From the NCBI RefSeq assembly GCF_030816715.1, contig NZ_JAUSYH010000001.1, positions 5,580,001 through 5,644,000 on the forward strand: a stretch of DNA of 64,000 nucleotides, given 5' to 3'. The notes below the pieces were generated by a model. It had not been told where the DNA came from. It saw only the letters and a program-made list of their open reading frames with translations, and did no database searches. The position numbers and the translations under genes are program-made. This DNA comes from Streptomyces achromogenes. Its GTDB lineage: Bacteria; Actinomycetota; Actinomycetes; Streptomycetales; Streptomycetaceae. Positions within the stretch are counted from its first letter, which is position 1; the number at the start of each line of letters is the position of its first letter. Shown here in pieces: positions 10,062 through 20,244 of the stretch.

Positions 10062-11120
10062 ATGACTGCTTCGCCTGGCCGCCGCCGTGTCCTGCTCGCC
10101 GCTCCCCGGGGCTACTGCGCGGGCGTCGACCGTGCCGTGATCGCCGTGGAGAAGGCCCTGGAGCAGTACGGGGCCCCGGTCTACGTCCGGCACGAGATCG
10201 TCCACAACAAGTACGTGGTGCAGACCCTGGAGAAGAAGGGCGCGATCTTCGTCGAGCGGACGGAGGAGGTGCCGCCGGGCAACATCGTGATGTTCTCGGC
10301 CCACGGCGTCGCCCCCGTCGTCCACGAGGAGGCCGCGCGCGGGCGCCTCGCCACCATCGACGCGACCTGCCCGCTGGTCACCAAGGTCCACAAGGAAGCG
10401 GTCCGCTTCGCCCAGGAGGACTACGACATCCTCCTGATCGGGCACGAGGGCCACGAGGAGGTCATCGGCACCTCCGGCGAGGCCCCGGACCACATCCAGC
10501 TGGTCGACGGCCCCGCGGACGTCGCCAAGGTCGAGGTCCGCGACCCGTCGAAGATCGTGTGGCTCTCCCAGACCACCCTCTCCGTCGACGAGACGATGGA
10601 GACGGTCGACGCCCTGAAGGAGAAGTTCCCGCAGCTCGTCTCCCCGCCCAGCGACGACATCTGCTACGCCACGCAGAACCGTCAGCTCGCGGTGAAGCAG
10701 ATGGGCGCGGAGGCGGAACTGGTCATCGTGGTCGGCTCCCGCAACTCCTCCAACTCCAAGCGTCTGGTCGAGGTCGCGAAGCTCGCCGGTTCCCGCGAGG
10801 CCTACCTGGTGGACTTCGCGAGCGAGATCGACGAGGCCTGGCTGGACGGCGTGACGACGGTGGGCGTCACCTCCGGCGCCTCCGTCCCCGAGGTCCTCGT
10901 CGAGGAGGTGCTGGCCTGGCTCACCGAGCGCGGCTACGGGGACGTCGAGCTCGTCAAGGCCGCGGAGGAGCACATCACCTTCTCGCTGCCCAAGGAGCTC
11001 CGCCGCGACCTGCGTGAGGAGGCGGCGGCGCTGGCGGCCGGTCGCGGCGGGAGCGGCACGGCGTCCTCCCGTACGGCACCCGGTACGGCCTCCGGTGCTG
11101 CGGGCACCTCGGCCGAGTGA
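10062..11120 (+). CDS. ispH: 4-hydroxy-3-methylbut-2-enyl diphosphate reductase IspH
   Basis: The 352-residue [4Fe-4S] enzyme performs the last step of the MEP isoprenoid pathway, making IPP and DMAPP. The three cluster cysteines are visible in RGYCAGVDRA, DATCPLVTKVHKEA and DICYATQNRQ; the active-site stretch FSAHGVAP is also present. The ATG at 10062 (MTASPGRRRVLLA) is preferred to one three codons upstream. The C-terminal 30 residues are a Gly/Ser/Thr/Ala-rich tail that varies between species. Confidence 0.96.
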   Translation: MTASPGRRRVLLAAPRGYCAGVDRAVIAVEKALEQYGAPVYVRHEIVHNKYVVQTLEKKGAIFVERTEEVPPGNIVMFSAHGVAPVVHEEAARGRLATIDATCPLVTKVHKEAVRFAQEDYDILLIGHEGHEEVIGTSGEAPDHIQLVDGPADVAKVEVRDPSKIVWLSQTTLSVDETMETVDALKEKFPQLVSPPSDDICYATQNRQLAVKQMGAEAELVIVVGSRNSSNSKRLVEVAKLAGSREAYLVDFASEIDEAWLDGVTTVGVTSGASVPEVLVEEVLAWLTERGYGDVELVKAAEEHITFSLPKELRRDLREEAAALAAGRGGSGTASSRTAPGTASGAAGTSAE

Positions 11121-11149
11121 CGGTCCGTCGGCCGTCGTAACGTAGGGCC

Positions 11150-11896
11150 ATGCAGATCTTCGGCGTGGACATCGGCGGATCCGGGATCAAGGGCGCCCCC
11201 GTGGACCTGGACAAGGGCGACCTGGCCCAGGAACGGCTCAAAGTGCTCACCCCGCACCCGGCGACGCCCGACGGCGTCGCCGACGGCGTGCGGCAGGTCG
11301 TGGAGCACTTCGGGTGGACGGGGCCCGTGGGGCTGACCTTCCCGGGCGTGGTCACCGGCGGCTCCACGATCCGCACCGCGGCCAACGTCGACAAGGGCTG
11401 GATCGACACCGACGCGCGCGCCCTGTTCGGCGAGCGGCTGGGCGGCCTGCCGGTCACCGTGGTCAACGACGCGGACGCGGCGGGCGTCGCCGAGATGTCC
11501 TTCGGCGCCGGGCGCGGCCGCGGCGGCACGGTGATCCTGCTGACGTTCGGCACGGGCATCGGCAGCGCCCTGTTCGTGGACGGCGCGCTGGTCCCCAACA
11601 CCGAGCTCGGCCATCTGGAGCTGCACGGCCACGACGCCGAGAAGCGCGCCAGCAGCAAGGCCAGGGAGGACCACGAGCTGACGTGGGAGCACTGGGCGCA
11701 CCGCGTCCAGAAGTACCTCGCCCACGTCGAGATGCTCTTCTCGCCGGAGCTGTTCATCATCGGCGGCGGCGTCAGCCGCAAGGCCGACAAGTTCCTGCAC
11801 TTCATCGAGGGCGTCAAGGCGGAGATCGTCCCGGCCCAGCTGCAGAACAACGCGGGAATCGTGGGCGCCGCGATGCACGCGGCGCAGAGCGACTGA
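11150..11896 (+). CDS. ppgK: polyphosphate glucokinase PpgK
   Basis: The 248-residue ROK/actin-fold kinase phosphorylates glucose with inorganic polyphosphate (or ATP). The phosphate-1 motif FGVDIGGSGIKGAPVD, the glucose/Asp region VVNDADAAGVAEM and the second phosphate loop LTFGTGIGSALFVDG are intact. The actinobacterial polyphosphate-preferring feature, a basic insert after the LGHLELHG motif (AEKRASSKAREDHE), is present. It lies 29 bp after ispH and is probably co-transcribed. Confidence 0.93.
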   Translation: MQIFGVDIGGSGIKGAPVDLDKGDLAQERLKVLTPHPATPDGVADGVRQVVEHFGWTGPVGLTFPGVVTGGSTIRTAANVDKGWIDTDARALFGERLGGLPVTVVNDADAAGVAEMSFGAGRGRGGTVILLTFGTGIGSALFVDGALVPNTELGHLELHGHDAEKRASSKAREDHELTWEHWAHRVQKYLAHVEMLFSPELFIIGGGVSRKADKFLHFIEGVKAEIVPAQLQNNAGIVGAAMHAAQSD

Positions 11897-11972
11897 GGCG
11901 CGGCGACCGCGGCCCCGTGGCGTCGCGGCCGTGACGGCCACGACGGCCGTTGCGCCACGAACCGCGACACGG

Positions 11973-12557
11973 CTACGACGGGTCCCGGCGGGCCGGCGGG
12001 CGGCGGACCGGGTTCCTGCGGCGGGCCGCCGCCAGGCGCAGGCCGCGCGCCAGGACGGTCAGCGCCGCCAGCAGCGTCCCGCCGTACAGCCAGCCGACCT
12101 GGGTGGCCAGTGCCGTGACCAGCCCCATCAGACGCGCCCCGATCCCGTTGCCGCCCGCGGCCACGGGCAGCAGTCCGACGGAGAACGCGATCGGCGCGAC
12201 CACCGGCGCGGACAGCAGCTCGGCGTCACGCACCCAGAGCGCGGTCAGCAGGCACACCGGCAGGAACAGCACGCCGTACACCGTGAGCGAGGCGCCGAAC
12301 AGCAGCTGGTCCAGGCCGCCGAGCACGCACATCAGCGCCGAGCCGAACAGTCCCGCGCCGAGCCCGGTCAGCCGGGGGGTCGGCATCTTCCGCGCCGGCA
12401 GCGGTGCGGGCCCGCGTCCGGCCGGGGCGGGGCGGGGCTCGCGGCGGCTCCGCTCCGGGCCCGGCTGGGGCGGCAGGGGAGGAGTGTCCCGTCGGGCGTC
12501 CTGTCGGGCGTCCCGGTGGGCGTCCCGGTCCGGGGCCCGTGTCCTGTGTTGCTCCAC
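11973..12557 (-). CDS. DUF6542-type integral membrane protein
   Basis: About 194 residues from a GTG at 12555-12557. A disordered Arg/Pro/Asp-rich N-terminal part (DRDAHRDARQDARRDT) precedes four hydrophobic segments (LTGLGAGLFGSALMCVLGGL, YGVLFLPVCLLTALWV, APIAFSVGLLPVAAGG, WLYGGTLLAALTVLARGL) and a basic tail. It fits the small actinobacterial DUF6542 membrane family of unknown function. An upstream ATG would add 23 residues; no good Shine-Dalgarno precedes either start. Confidence 0.7.
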   Translation of the reverse strand: MEQHRTRAPDRDAHRDARQDARRDTPPLPPQPGPERSRREPRPAPAGRGPAPLPARKMPTPRLTGLGAGLFGSALMCVLGGLDQLLFGASLTVYGVLFLPVCLLTALWVRDAELLSAPVVAPIAFSVGLLPVAAGGNGIGARLMGLVTALATQVGWLYGGTLLAALTVLARGLRLAAARRRNPVRRPPARRDPS

Positions 12558-12754
12558 CGGACCAACATAGGTCTGTTTATGTGCCGAATCGGGTGTCGGA
12601 CACGCCGTGCGGCGCGGCTTGGCCAAGCGTTCGACAGGGCAGCGGGGCGGAGCCGGGGCACGCCGTAAACTGGTGGACCGGTCAGCTCTCTGGCCCCTGG
12701 CCCTCTCACTCCGGGAACTGGCCCCTTGGCCCTCTCACCACGGGAAGTCGCAAC

Positions 12755-13825
<1,071 letters not shown>

Positions 13826-13843
<18 letters not shown>

Positions 13844-13975
13844 GCGCATTTCCACCACGTCGGCTTGGTTGATTACACAAGTCAGGAGGGCTCGACCCTT
13901 CGGAGTTGAGCCCTTCGCTCGTTCCCGTGCTGGGATGGTGCTGAGAAAACTGACGCTCTGTCACCTTGTTTCGCA
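13826..13975 (+). repeat. left direct repeat: ychF 3' end plus terminator (candidate attL)
   Basis: Starting with TTCCGCTTCAACGT (13826-13839) and the stop codon, about 150 bp align with 40525-40675. Shared blocks include CCACCACGTCG, GTCAGG-AGGG, the terminator hairpin and TTCCCGTGC-GGGATGGTGC. The copies are diverged, so this is an old or chimeric duplication. It marks the left border of the defence island. Confidence 0.65.
13887..13914 (+). terminator. ychF terminator hairpin
   Basis: AGGGCTCGAC and GTTGAGCCCT pair over 10 bp with one G-T wobble and an 8-nt loop, 43 bp after the ychF stop. An equivalent hairpin followed by a T-run is found in the right repeat. Confidence 0.7.
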
Positions 13976-14279
13976 AGCGTCCCTGGTGTGGCTCCCTCGG
14001 AGTGGACCGACTGCGGGTATGGGTTCACAGCGACTGCTGGCGCGGGCCGATCTCTGCCCTGTTTCCGGGACAAGTGGCGAGGCTGCCGCTTACGACGGCT
14101 GGTGTCAGTGACGGCGGGCCCCTCAAACGATTCGGGTGGCTGACCGGTGAGCGGCGTTCGATCAAGGCTGCTCTCGTGCCGGATCGGAGAACGCCGCTTC
14201 CCTCTTGTGGCGGGCACGGTAGGCTCGACCAGGCATGATGCGGCCCTGCTGGCGTGGGCGACGCGGGAGGACGGGGACA
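13915..14279. other. upstream region of pglW
   Basis: Apart from the end of the left repeat, this roughly 365-bp stretch has no open frame with Streptomyces codon bias. It should contain the pglW promoter. The only clear signal is the Shine-Dalgarno GGGAGGACGGGGACA directly before the GTG at 14280. Confidence 0.45.
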
Positions 14280-17200
14280 GTGACCGCAGTGGGAGGAACC
14301 CCGGCGTCCGGGGTGCCGAAGCCTGGCCCGGTGAGGCCGCCCCGGCAGTGGTCGCAGGAGAGGGTCTCTCCGTACCCGTGGGAGCAGGAGGCATTGGATC
14401 ACGTCCGGCAGCTCATGCCGCACGCCGAGCCGTATCGGGCCTGGGCCACCTTCTCTTTTACTGCGCAGTCCGGACGCGTCAATGAATGCGATCTGCTGAT
14501 CGCAGTTCCGGCCGGCCTCTTTCTCGTCGAGATCAAGAGTCACCCCGGTGAACTCCGTAACACCGGTTCCACGTGGAATTTCCGTGGCCAGGACCGTATG
14601 CGGACCCTCACCAACCCTCTGCACTTCAACGACTTGAAGTCCAAGGAGCTGAAGAGCCAACTCCAGTGGGCAGCACGCAAGCTGGGTATCAGCGACCGCG
14701 TCGTGCCGCGTATCGAGCCTGCCGTGTTCCTCTCCGCCCCGGATCTGGAAAGCCACCTGGACGAGGTCCAGCAGATCAAGGTCTACGGCCGTGACGACGG
14801 CGCGAGCGGTCTGAAGCGTATCTGGCAGGATTTCCTGGGACTGCCACCGGACCGCCCTGAGCGGCGCATTACTCCGGAGTTCTCTCGCCATACCCTCCCG
14901 CAGTTGCTGAAGGCCATTGGTATTCGTCAGTCCGCCGCCCATCTGCGGTTCGGCGAGGCATGGAAGATGGAGCCCCATCCGCTGGACGCCGGTCCGTCCT
15001 GGGAGGACCGGCTCGCGTCTCGCGATGACGGGATGGTCCAGGAAGAGGGACGGGTCCGTATCTATCTGGTCAGCCAGATGGCGACCGAAGCGGCTCGTAA
15101 GGCCACCGAACGTGCCGCGCGCCGTGAGTACCAGGTGCTCCAGGGCATCAACCATCGCGGGATCGTCGACGCAGTCGAATTCCGTGAGCATCAGGGCGGG
15201 CCGGCGATTCTCTTCCGCCATCGCCACACGGATCTGCGACTCGACCAGTACCTCGATGTCTACGGCGGGAAGCTGACTCCCGAGACCCGCCTCGACCTGG
15301 TCCGACAACTCGCAGAAGCCGTCCGCTACGCACACAACCGTTCCCTGTACCACCGGGCTCTGGCTGCACGATCGGTGTACGTCTCCTTCAAAGAGGGTGG
15401 GTCCCATCCCGAACTGCGGATCACGGACTGGCAGACCGCGGCCCGGGATTTCGACTCCAACGCCACCTTCTTCCGCTCCATCGGTGGTTCCGCCCTCGAC
15501 GCGGCACTCATTGAGGACGCGGCCCGCGTCTACCTCGCCCCGGAGACGGATCAGCCCTACGCCGACCCCGGCGACCTGGACGTCTTCGGTCTCGGAGCGG
15601 TGGCACATCTGATCCTGACCGGGTTGCCGCCGGCTGCGCAGCGCAGCGCGCTGAGTGACCGTCTGCGCACGGACTCGGGGCTGCGTCTCTTCGCGGTGGC
15701 GGATGGGCTGCCCGATGCCCTGGACGATCTCGTTTTCCAGGCGACCCGGACCGATGTCAATGATCGCCTCGGCTCGGTGGAGGCATTCCTCGACCTCCTC
15801 GACGAGGCCGAACGTGCCAGCGTGCTGCCGGACTCCCCGGCCTCGACCGGTGTCGACCCGTTGGAGGCGCTGCCCGGTCAGTCACTCGACGCCGAATGGT
15901 CGGTCCGGCGGGTTCTCGGCACCGGGGCCACTGCCCGTGCGCTGCTCGTGGAGCGGGCGACCGAGGACGAGGACGGACACGTCCAGATCGACGAGCACGT
16001 CTTCAAGGTGGCGCTCGACGAGGAGCGTGCGGGCAGACTGCGGGCCGAGGAGCGGGTGCTCGGCACGGTCGGTGGTGGAGCGGTCGTCCAGTTGCGCGGA
16101 CAGGGCCTGCGGGAGATCGGCGGGCGCACGGTTCTGGAGCTGGAGTACGCCGGCGAGCAGTCTCTCGGTGAGCGACTCCGAGGCCAGGGCCGTCTCACCT
16201 ACCACGAGCTGGAACGCTTTTCGGACGATCTGTTCCACGCCCTTGACCAGCTCGCCGGTCATGGAGTGCGCCACCGTGACATCAAGCCGGACAATTTCGG
16301 TGTCCAGCGACGCAAGGACCGTACCTGGCAGCTGAAGCTCTTCGACTTCTCACTCACCGATGCCTCTGACCGGGACATCAAGGCCGGTACCCGTAACTAT
16401 CTCGACCCGTTCCTCGGGTCGATGCGCCGCGCCCACTACGACGATCACGCCGAGCGTTACGCGGCGGCCGTCACCCTTCACGAGATGGCCAGTGGCGAGC
16501 GACCGGTGTGGGGCGACGGGCAGAACGACCCGCTCACCAACGAATCGGCAGTCCTCCGCATAGCGGTCGAACTCTTCGAACCGGCATTGAGCGAGGGGCT
16601 CGCACGCTTCTTCCGTAGAGCCCTGCACCGCGATACCGAGCACCGCTTCGAGACCCTCACGCAGATGCGGGACGAGTGGCGGCAGGTGTTCCGCACCGCG
16701 GACTCGACCGGCCCCACCACTACTCCGACCACGGTCGGCACCATCTCCGAGGACCCAGAGAGCGACCGGGACAGGGCAGCGGCAGCCGCCGACACTACGA
16801 CACTCCTGGAGGCCGCCGGTCTGTCTCCCCGGGCGGTGTCTGTCGCGAACGACCTGCACGCTTACCGGGTCGGTGATCTGCTGAACCTTCAGCCGTACGT
16901 CATCTCCCGGGCGCGCGGCGCAGGTGCGCTGGTCCGCAAGGAACTGAACCGGCGGCGCAAGCAATGGGCGGCAGCGCTCCTTCCGGCCTCCGACGGAAGG
17001 TCTCCGCGGACCGCGTCCGTCGATCGCGCGGTGGTGGACGTCGTCACGGCGGACGGCTCGGCTCCGGAACGGATCCTGTCGATAGACGAGATGGCAGCCC
17101 TGCTCACGCCCGAGCCGGGACGCAAGGGTTCGCACCGCGAGGGCGTGGTCCGGCTCACGCTCGGGCTTCCGCCCGAGGAGGGCGGGCTGTCTCCGCTGGG

Positions 17201-18731
17201 AGCCTGGCCGGTGCAGGCACGCATTGCCGAGCACCTGGGTATCAAGCAGCCGCCGGTCTCGCGGCACCATCGGATGGAGATCAAACAGTGGGCCGAGGCG
17301 GCCTGGCTCGCACCGGTACGGGCTGAGCTGGTCGACATCGTCACTGCCGCCGGGCGCGTCATGACCGCTGTGGAGGCTGCCGCCGAACTGCGTGCCCGCC
17401 ACGGAGCGGACAGCGACACCGGTGAGCGGATCCTGGCCAGATCGCTCGCCGTGGTCCGGGCCGCGGTCGAGGCCGAGACCGCGGATGTACTGGGAGGGGG
17501 AGACAGCGCGGGGACCGAGAGCGCAGTACCGCATGAGCCCCGGCTCGCGGTGCACCGGCGTGGCGAAGCGATCCTCATCGCGGCCGAGTCGCTTCCCGGA
17601 ACCGAGGATCCGAGCCCCCGTGAACTGGCCGACTACAGCGCTCTGTTGGGGGCTTGCGCCTATCAGTCGGCCAGGCGTGACCCATTGCCCAGCCGTACCG
17701 AGGTCCTGCGTGATCTGCGTGCGGTACCGGTTCCCGACGGCTTCGCCCCACTCGCGGACACCCGCCTCGTGGCACTGGCCGCCGCGGTCGCCACTCGGAC
17801 CGCGGTCACCCCGCGTCTGGAGCTGTACCCGCAGGATCTGAGTCTGGAGCGCGCACTTCGCATCTCCCAGGCGGGAGCCGGGGTCCGGCACGACCGGGGC
17901 ATCATGGTTCCCGGTCTGATCGCGCGGCTGCGGGCACGGTTCCCCGACCTCGACCTCCTCGTGGGCGGCCGCGAGCCGACCCATGTGGAGCTTGAGGACG
18001 CGCTCGAAGCGGCACGCTTCGACCTGCGGTACGACCACACGACCCTGACGTTCTTCCCGCGCAGAACCGCACCGCCCGCCGCCCGCACCTCAACCGGCGT
18101 CCACACCAGCTATCTTCCACCCCGCCCGATCTCCCGCTCGGACCGGGAGGACCCGCACGGGGCGTCTCGTGCCCGGCTCACCGAGCGGGCCGCGCGCGGC
18201 GGCTTCCTCGCTTTGACGGTGAAGCGCGACGTACTCGTGGGGACGGCGGAGCGGGTGGCGGCGACCTTCGAATCCGAGGGTGTCGTCGCGGTTGACGTCG
18301 CTGGCATGTTCCTGCGTACGCTGCGGGAGTTGGCGGACGAGAAGGGCCAGGACTGGCAGAAGTTCCTGCGCGCCGACAGCAGTTCGGCTCCCGGCCGCAT
18401 CAAGCCCGGCCTTGCCTCTTTCGCACGCGTCGTCTGGCAGAGGATGGAGGACGCCCTCCTGGAGCGGGCCGCCGAGCCCCGGACGATTCTCTTCCTTTAC
18501 GACGCCGGCCTCGTCGCCCGCTACTGGGACGAGGGCGGCCATGGCTTCCTGACCCGTCTTCAGAGTGCGGCACGCCGACCGGCGACCGTCCCGTACGGCC
18601 TGTGGCTGTTGTGTCCGGTCGAGACACGGTCGCAGCAGCCGCGCCTGGACGGGCGGACGGTTGAGGTGATTGCGGGCGATGGGGAGAAAGAGCACCTGGA
18701 TGCGGAGTTCGTGAAGGCGCTCGGGGACTGA
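14280..18731 (+). CDS. pglW: PglW, serine/threonine kinase of type 2 BREX
   Basis: This 1483-residue cytosolic kinase belongs to the Pgl/type 2 BREX phage defence complex. Domains in order are a NERD-like nuclease-related domain (about residues 45-150, with NECDLLIAVPAGLFLVEIKS), a degenerate kinase domain (about 260-510) in which the catalytic loop reads YHRALAARSVYV and DFG reads TDWQ, and an intact kinase domain (about 540-800) with GTGATARALL, HRDIKPDN and DFS. The long C-terminal half contains helix-hairpin-like and helical segments. The GTG at 14280 follows a strong Shine-Dalgarno; an ATG at 14235 would add 15 Arg-rich residues. In S. coelicolor pglW is directly followed by pglX, but here three inverted genes intervene. 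Confidence 0.93.
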   Translation: MTAVGGTPASGVPKPGPVRPPRQWSQERVSPYPWEQEALDHVRQLMPHAEPYRAWATFSFTAQSGRVNECDLLIAVPAGLFLVEIKSHPGELRNTGSTWNFRGQDRMRTLTNPLHFNDLKSKELKSQLQWAARKLGISDRVVPRIEPAVFLSAPDLESHLDEVQQIKVYGRDDGASGLKRIWQDFLGLPPDRPERRITPEFSRHTLPQLLKAIGIRQSAAHLRFGEAWKMEPHPLDAGPSWEDRLASRDDGMVQEEGRVRIYLVSQMATEAARKATERAARREYQVLQGINHRGIVDAVEFREHQGGPAILFRHRHTDLRLDQYLDVYGGKLTPETRLDLVRQLAEAVRYAHNRSLYHRALAARSVYVSFKEGGSHPELRITDWQTAARDFDSNATFFRSIGGSALDAALIEDAARVYLAPETDQPYADPGDLDVFGLGAVAHLILTGLPPAAQRSALSDRLRTDSGLRLFAVADGLPDALDDLVFQATRTDVNDRLGSVEAFLDLLDEAERASVLPDSPASTGVDPLEALPGQSLDAEWSVRRVLGTGATARALLVERATEDEDGHVQIDEHVFKVALDEERAGRLRAEERVLGTVGGGAVVQLRGQGLREIGGRTVLELEYAGEQSLGERLRGQGRLTYHELERFSDDLFHALDQLAGHGVRHRDIKPDNFGVQRRKDRTWQLKLFDFSLTDASDRDIKAGTRNYLDPFLGSMRRAHYDDHAERYAAAVTLHEMASGERPVWGDGQNDPLTNESAVLRIAVELFEPALSEGLARFFRRALHRDTEHRFETLTQMRDEWRQVFRTADSTGPTTTPTTVGTISEDPESDRDRAAAAADTTTLLEAAGLSPRAVSVANDLHAYRVGDLLNLQPYVISRARGAGALVRKELNRRRKQWAAALLPASDGRSPRTASVDRAVVDVVTADGSAPERILSIDEMAALLTPEPGRKGSHREGVVRLTLGLPPEEGGLSPLGAWPVQARIAEHLGIKQPPVSRHHRMEIKQWAEAAWLAPVRAELVDIVTAAGRVMTAVEAAAELRARHGADSDTGERILARSLAVVRAAVEAETADVLGGGDSAGTESAVPHEPRLAVHRRGEAILIAAESLPGTEDPSPRELADYSALLGACAYQSARRDPLPSRTEVLRDLRAVPVPDGFAPLADTRLVALAAAVATRTAVTPRLELYPQDLSLERALRISQAGAGVRHDRGIMVPGLIARLRARFPDLDLLVGGREPTHVELEDALEAARFDLRYDHTTLTFFPRRTAPPAARTSTGVHTSYLPPRPISRSDREDPHGASRARLTERAARGGFLALTVKRDVLVGTAERVAATFESEGVVAVDVAGMFLRTLRELADEKGQDWQKFLRADSSSAPGRIKPGLASFARVVWQRMEDALLERAAEPRTILFLYDAGLVARYWDEGGHGFLTRLQSAARRPATVPYGLWLLCPVETRSQQPRLDGRTVEVIAGDGEKEHLDAEFVKALGD

Positions 18732-18741
18732 GCGCCTTCAC
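18711..18741. terminator. terminator overlapping the pglW stop codon
   Basis: GTGAAGGCGCTC and GAGCGCCTTCAC form a perfect 12-bp stem with a 7-nt loop; the pglW TGA lies at its centre. It separates pglW from the convergent ATPase gene that ends at 18763. Confidence 0.75.
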
Positions 18742-18762
18742 GAAGTGAACGGACGGCCGGGG

Positions 18763-20244
18763 TCAGGACTTCTTGCGGGAAACTCCGCCCCTGCGCCCGA
18801 TGTTGAAGTACAGCCGGTACACATCGGGCAGGTCGATGGCCCCGGTGGTGAGTCGCCGGGTCAGGACGCCGATGTCGATGAGTTCCTCGAGGACGGCGAA
18901 GAGGTCAGCTGGTTTGCGTGGACCGCTGCCGCCGTCGTCTTCCTGGCCGTCCTGAGCGTTGTCCTTGGCCAGATCCTGCAGCGCTGCGCTGAGCCCGCCC
19001 TGATCCCAGTAGGCGATGACGAGGGAAGGCTCCATCGGTACCTCACCCCCCTCGAGTTTTTCGACCGCAGCAACCGCCCAGGCGATGTCCTCCGTAAGTT
19101 CCTCCACACGGATACGGGCCGCCCCGTGCAGGCTCGCTCTGATGGCGTCGTAGTGCAGTGCGTACTCGTGCCCGGCGTAGCGCTCCGCGGAGACGACGGC
19201 GGCCTCCCGGAGGCTGTAGAGCCAGGTACGGGGGCTGACCTCCTCATTGCCGTCCTGGAGGTGATTGGGCACCCAGGTGTAGGTGAGGCCCTTGCGCCGG
19301 TCGGTACCCATGTACGGCCCGGCGATGTCAACGAATACGGCTTCCTGCCGTGTCTGGTCAGCGATGACGTCGGTCGGCGCGATGAACCTGCCCTCGCCCT
19401 CGTCGCGCCAGCTGCCGGTCATGCTGGTCGCGGCTCGAAACTCCGCGGCTCCGGGGCCGTCGTAGTTGCCCAGTTGGTGGAAGAAGAGTCCGTAGAGGTT
19501 CTCCCGGAGCCAGGTGAGCTCGGCGGTGTTTGCCGTGAGTTTCGAGGCGTCTGCGAATTTCTTGGGCGCACTGTCGTACATGTCCGGGCGAATGAAGATC
19601 TTCGCGCGCAGAGCTGTGGTCGTGAGCCGCAGTTCGAGTGCCACCTCGAGCAGACCTGACACAAGCTTGTCCGCCTGTGTCCTGTCTTTGTGCAGGTGGT
19701 CGAGGGCGTCGAAGAGCAGGACCCGCGTCATGCCGTCGTTGTGGGCTGTGCTGTCCGCTTCCTGGAGAGCGTCGTCGAGTGCTTCGGGATTGTCCCGTAC
19801 CCAGCTCATCCGGCCGGGCCAGTCACCGATGGCTGCGATCTCGGGCACTTGGAGCGCCATCAGAACGACCGTGAACCAGAAGTCGACCGCATCGAACTCG
19901 TCATCACGCATTAGCCGGGCGATGACTCGCTTGGTCGGGTACGCGGCGTCGGCCCTACGGTCCGCAGCGAAGCCGGTGGCGATCTCGACCCGGCGCAATT
20001 TGGGCATCAGGTACGAGGCCGCGGCGATCTCTCGCAGCCGGGGATCCGTCAGTGCCTTGGCCCAGTAGGTCTTGCCGGTGCCGCGAGCGCCCTTCACCAC
20101 TGTGACATCGGGAGCGAGAGCGAGCCGGTGGCTCGACGGGGTGAACAGTCGCCGCAGGTCCGGTTCCGTGGTGTTCGCGTCGACCGCGCCTTCCAGAGCC
20201 CTGTCGATCAGGGTGCGGTACTCGTCGGCGGTCAGGGGGGTCAT
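18763..20244 (-). CDS. P-loop ATPase of the trio nested between pglW and pglX
   Basis: A 493-residue protein with a Walker A motif VVKGARGTGKTYWAKAL (GARGTGKT, residues 52-59) near the N-terminus and a Walker B-like RVLLFDALDHL about 130 residues later. The rest is helical with a charged KDNAQDGQEDDGGSG linker before a C-terminal winged-helix-like end (LEELIDIGVLTRRL, VYRLYFNIGRRGG). No nuclease, methylase or membrane segment is visible. Its ATG at 20242-20244 overlaps the stop of the ParA-like gene (ATGA), so the two are translationally coupled. It resembles STAND or P-loop ATPases used as sensors in defence systems, but I cannot name a family. Function unknown. Confidence 0.75.
   Translation of the reverse strand: MTPLTADEYRTLIDRALEGAVDANTTEPDLRRLFTPSSHRLALAPDVTVVKGARGTGKTYWAKALTDPRLREIAAASYLMPKLRRVEIATGFAADRRADAAYPTKRVIARLMRDDEFDAVDFWFTVVLMALQVPEIAAIGDWPGRMSWVRDNPEALDDALQEADSTAHNDGMTRVLLFDALDHLHKDRTQADKLVSGLLEVALELRLTTTALRAKIFIRPDMYDSAPKKFADASKLTANTAELTWLRENLYGLFFHQLGNYDGPGAAEFRAATSMTGSWRDEGEGRFIAPTDVIADQTRQEAVFVDIAGPYMGTDRRKGLTYTWVPNHLQDGNEEVSPRTWLYSLREAAVVSAERYAGHEYALHYDAIRASLHGAARIRVEELTEDIAWAVAAVEKLEGGEVPMEPSLVIAYWDQGGLSAALQDLAKDNAQDGQEDDGGSGPRKPADLFAVLEELIDIGVLTRRLTTGAIDLPDVYRLYFNIGRRGGVSRKKS

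Noticed and set aside
14235..14279. ATG at 14235 as the pglW start
   Set aside because: It would add an Arg-rich stretch without homology; the GTG at 14280 has a far better Shine-Dalgarno.
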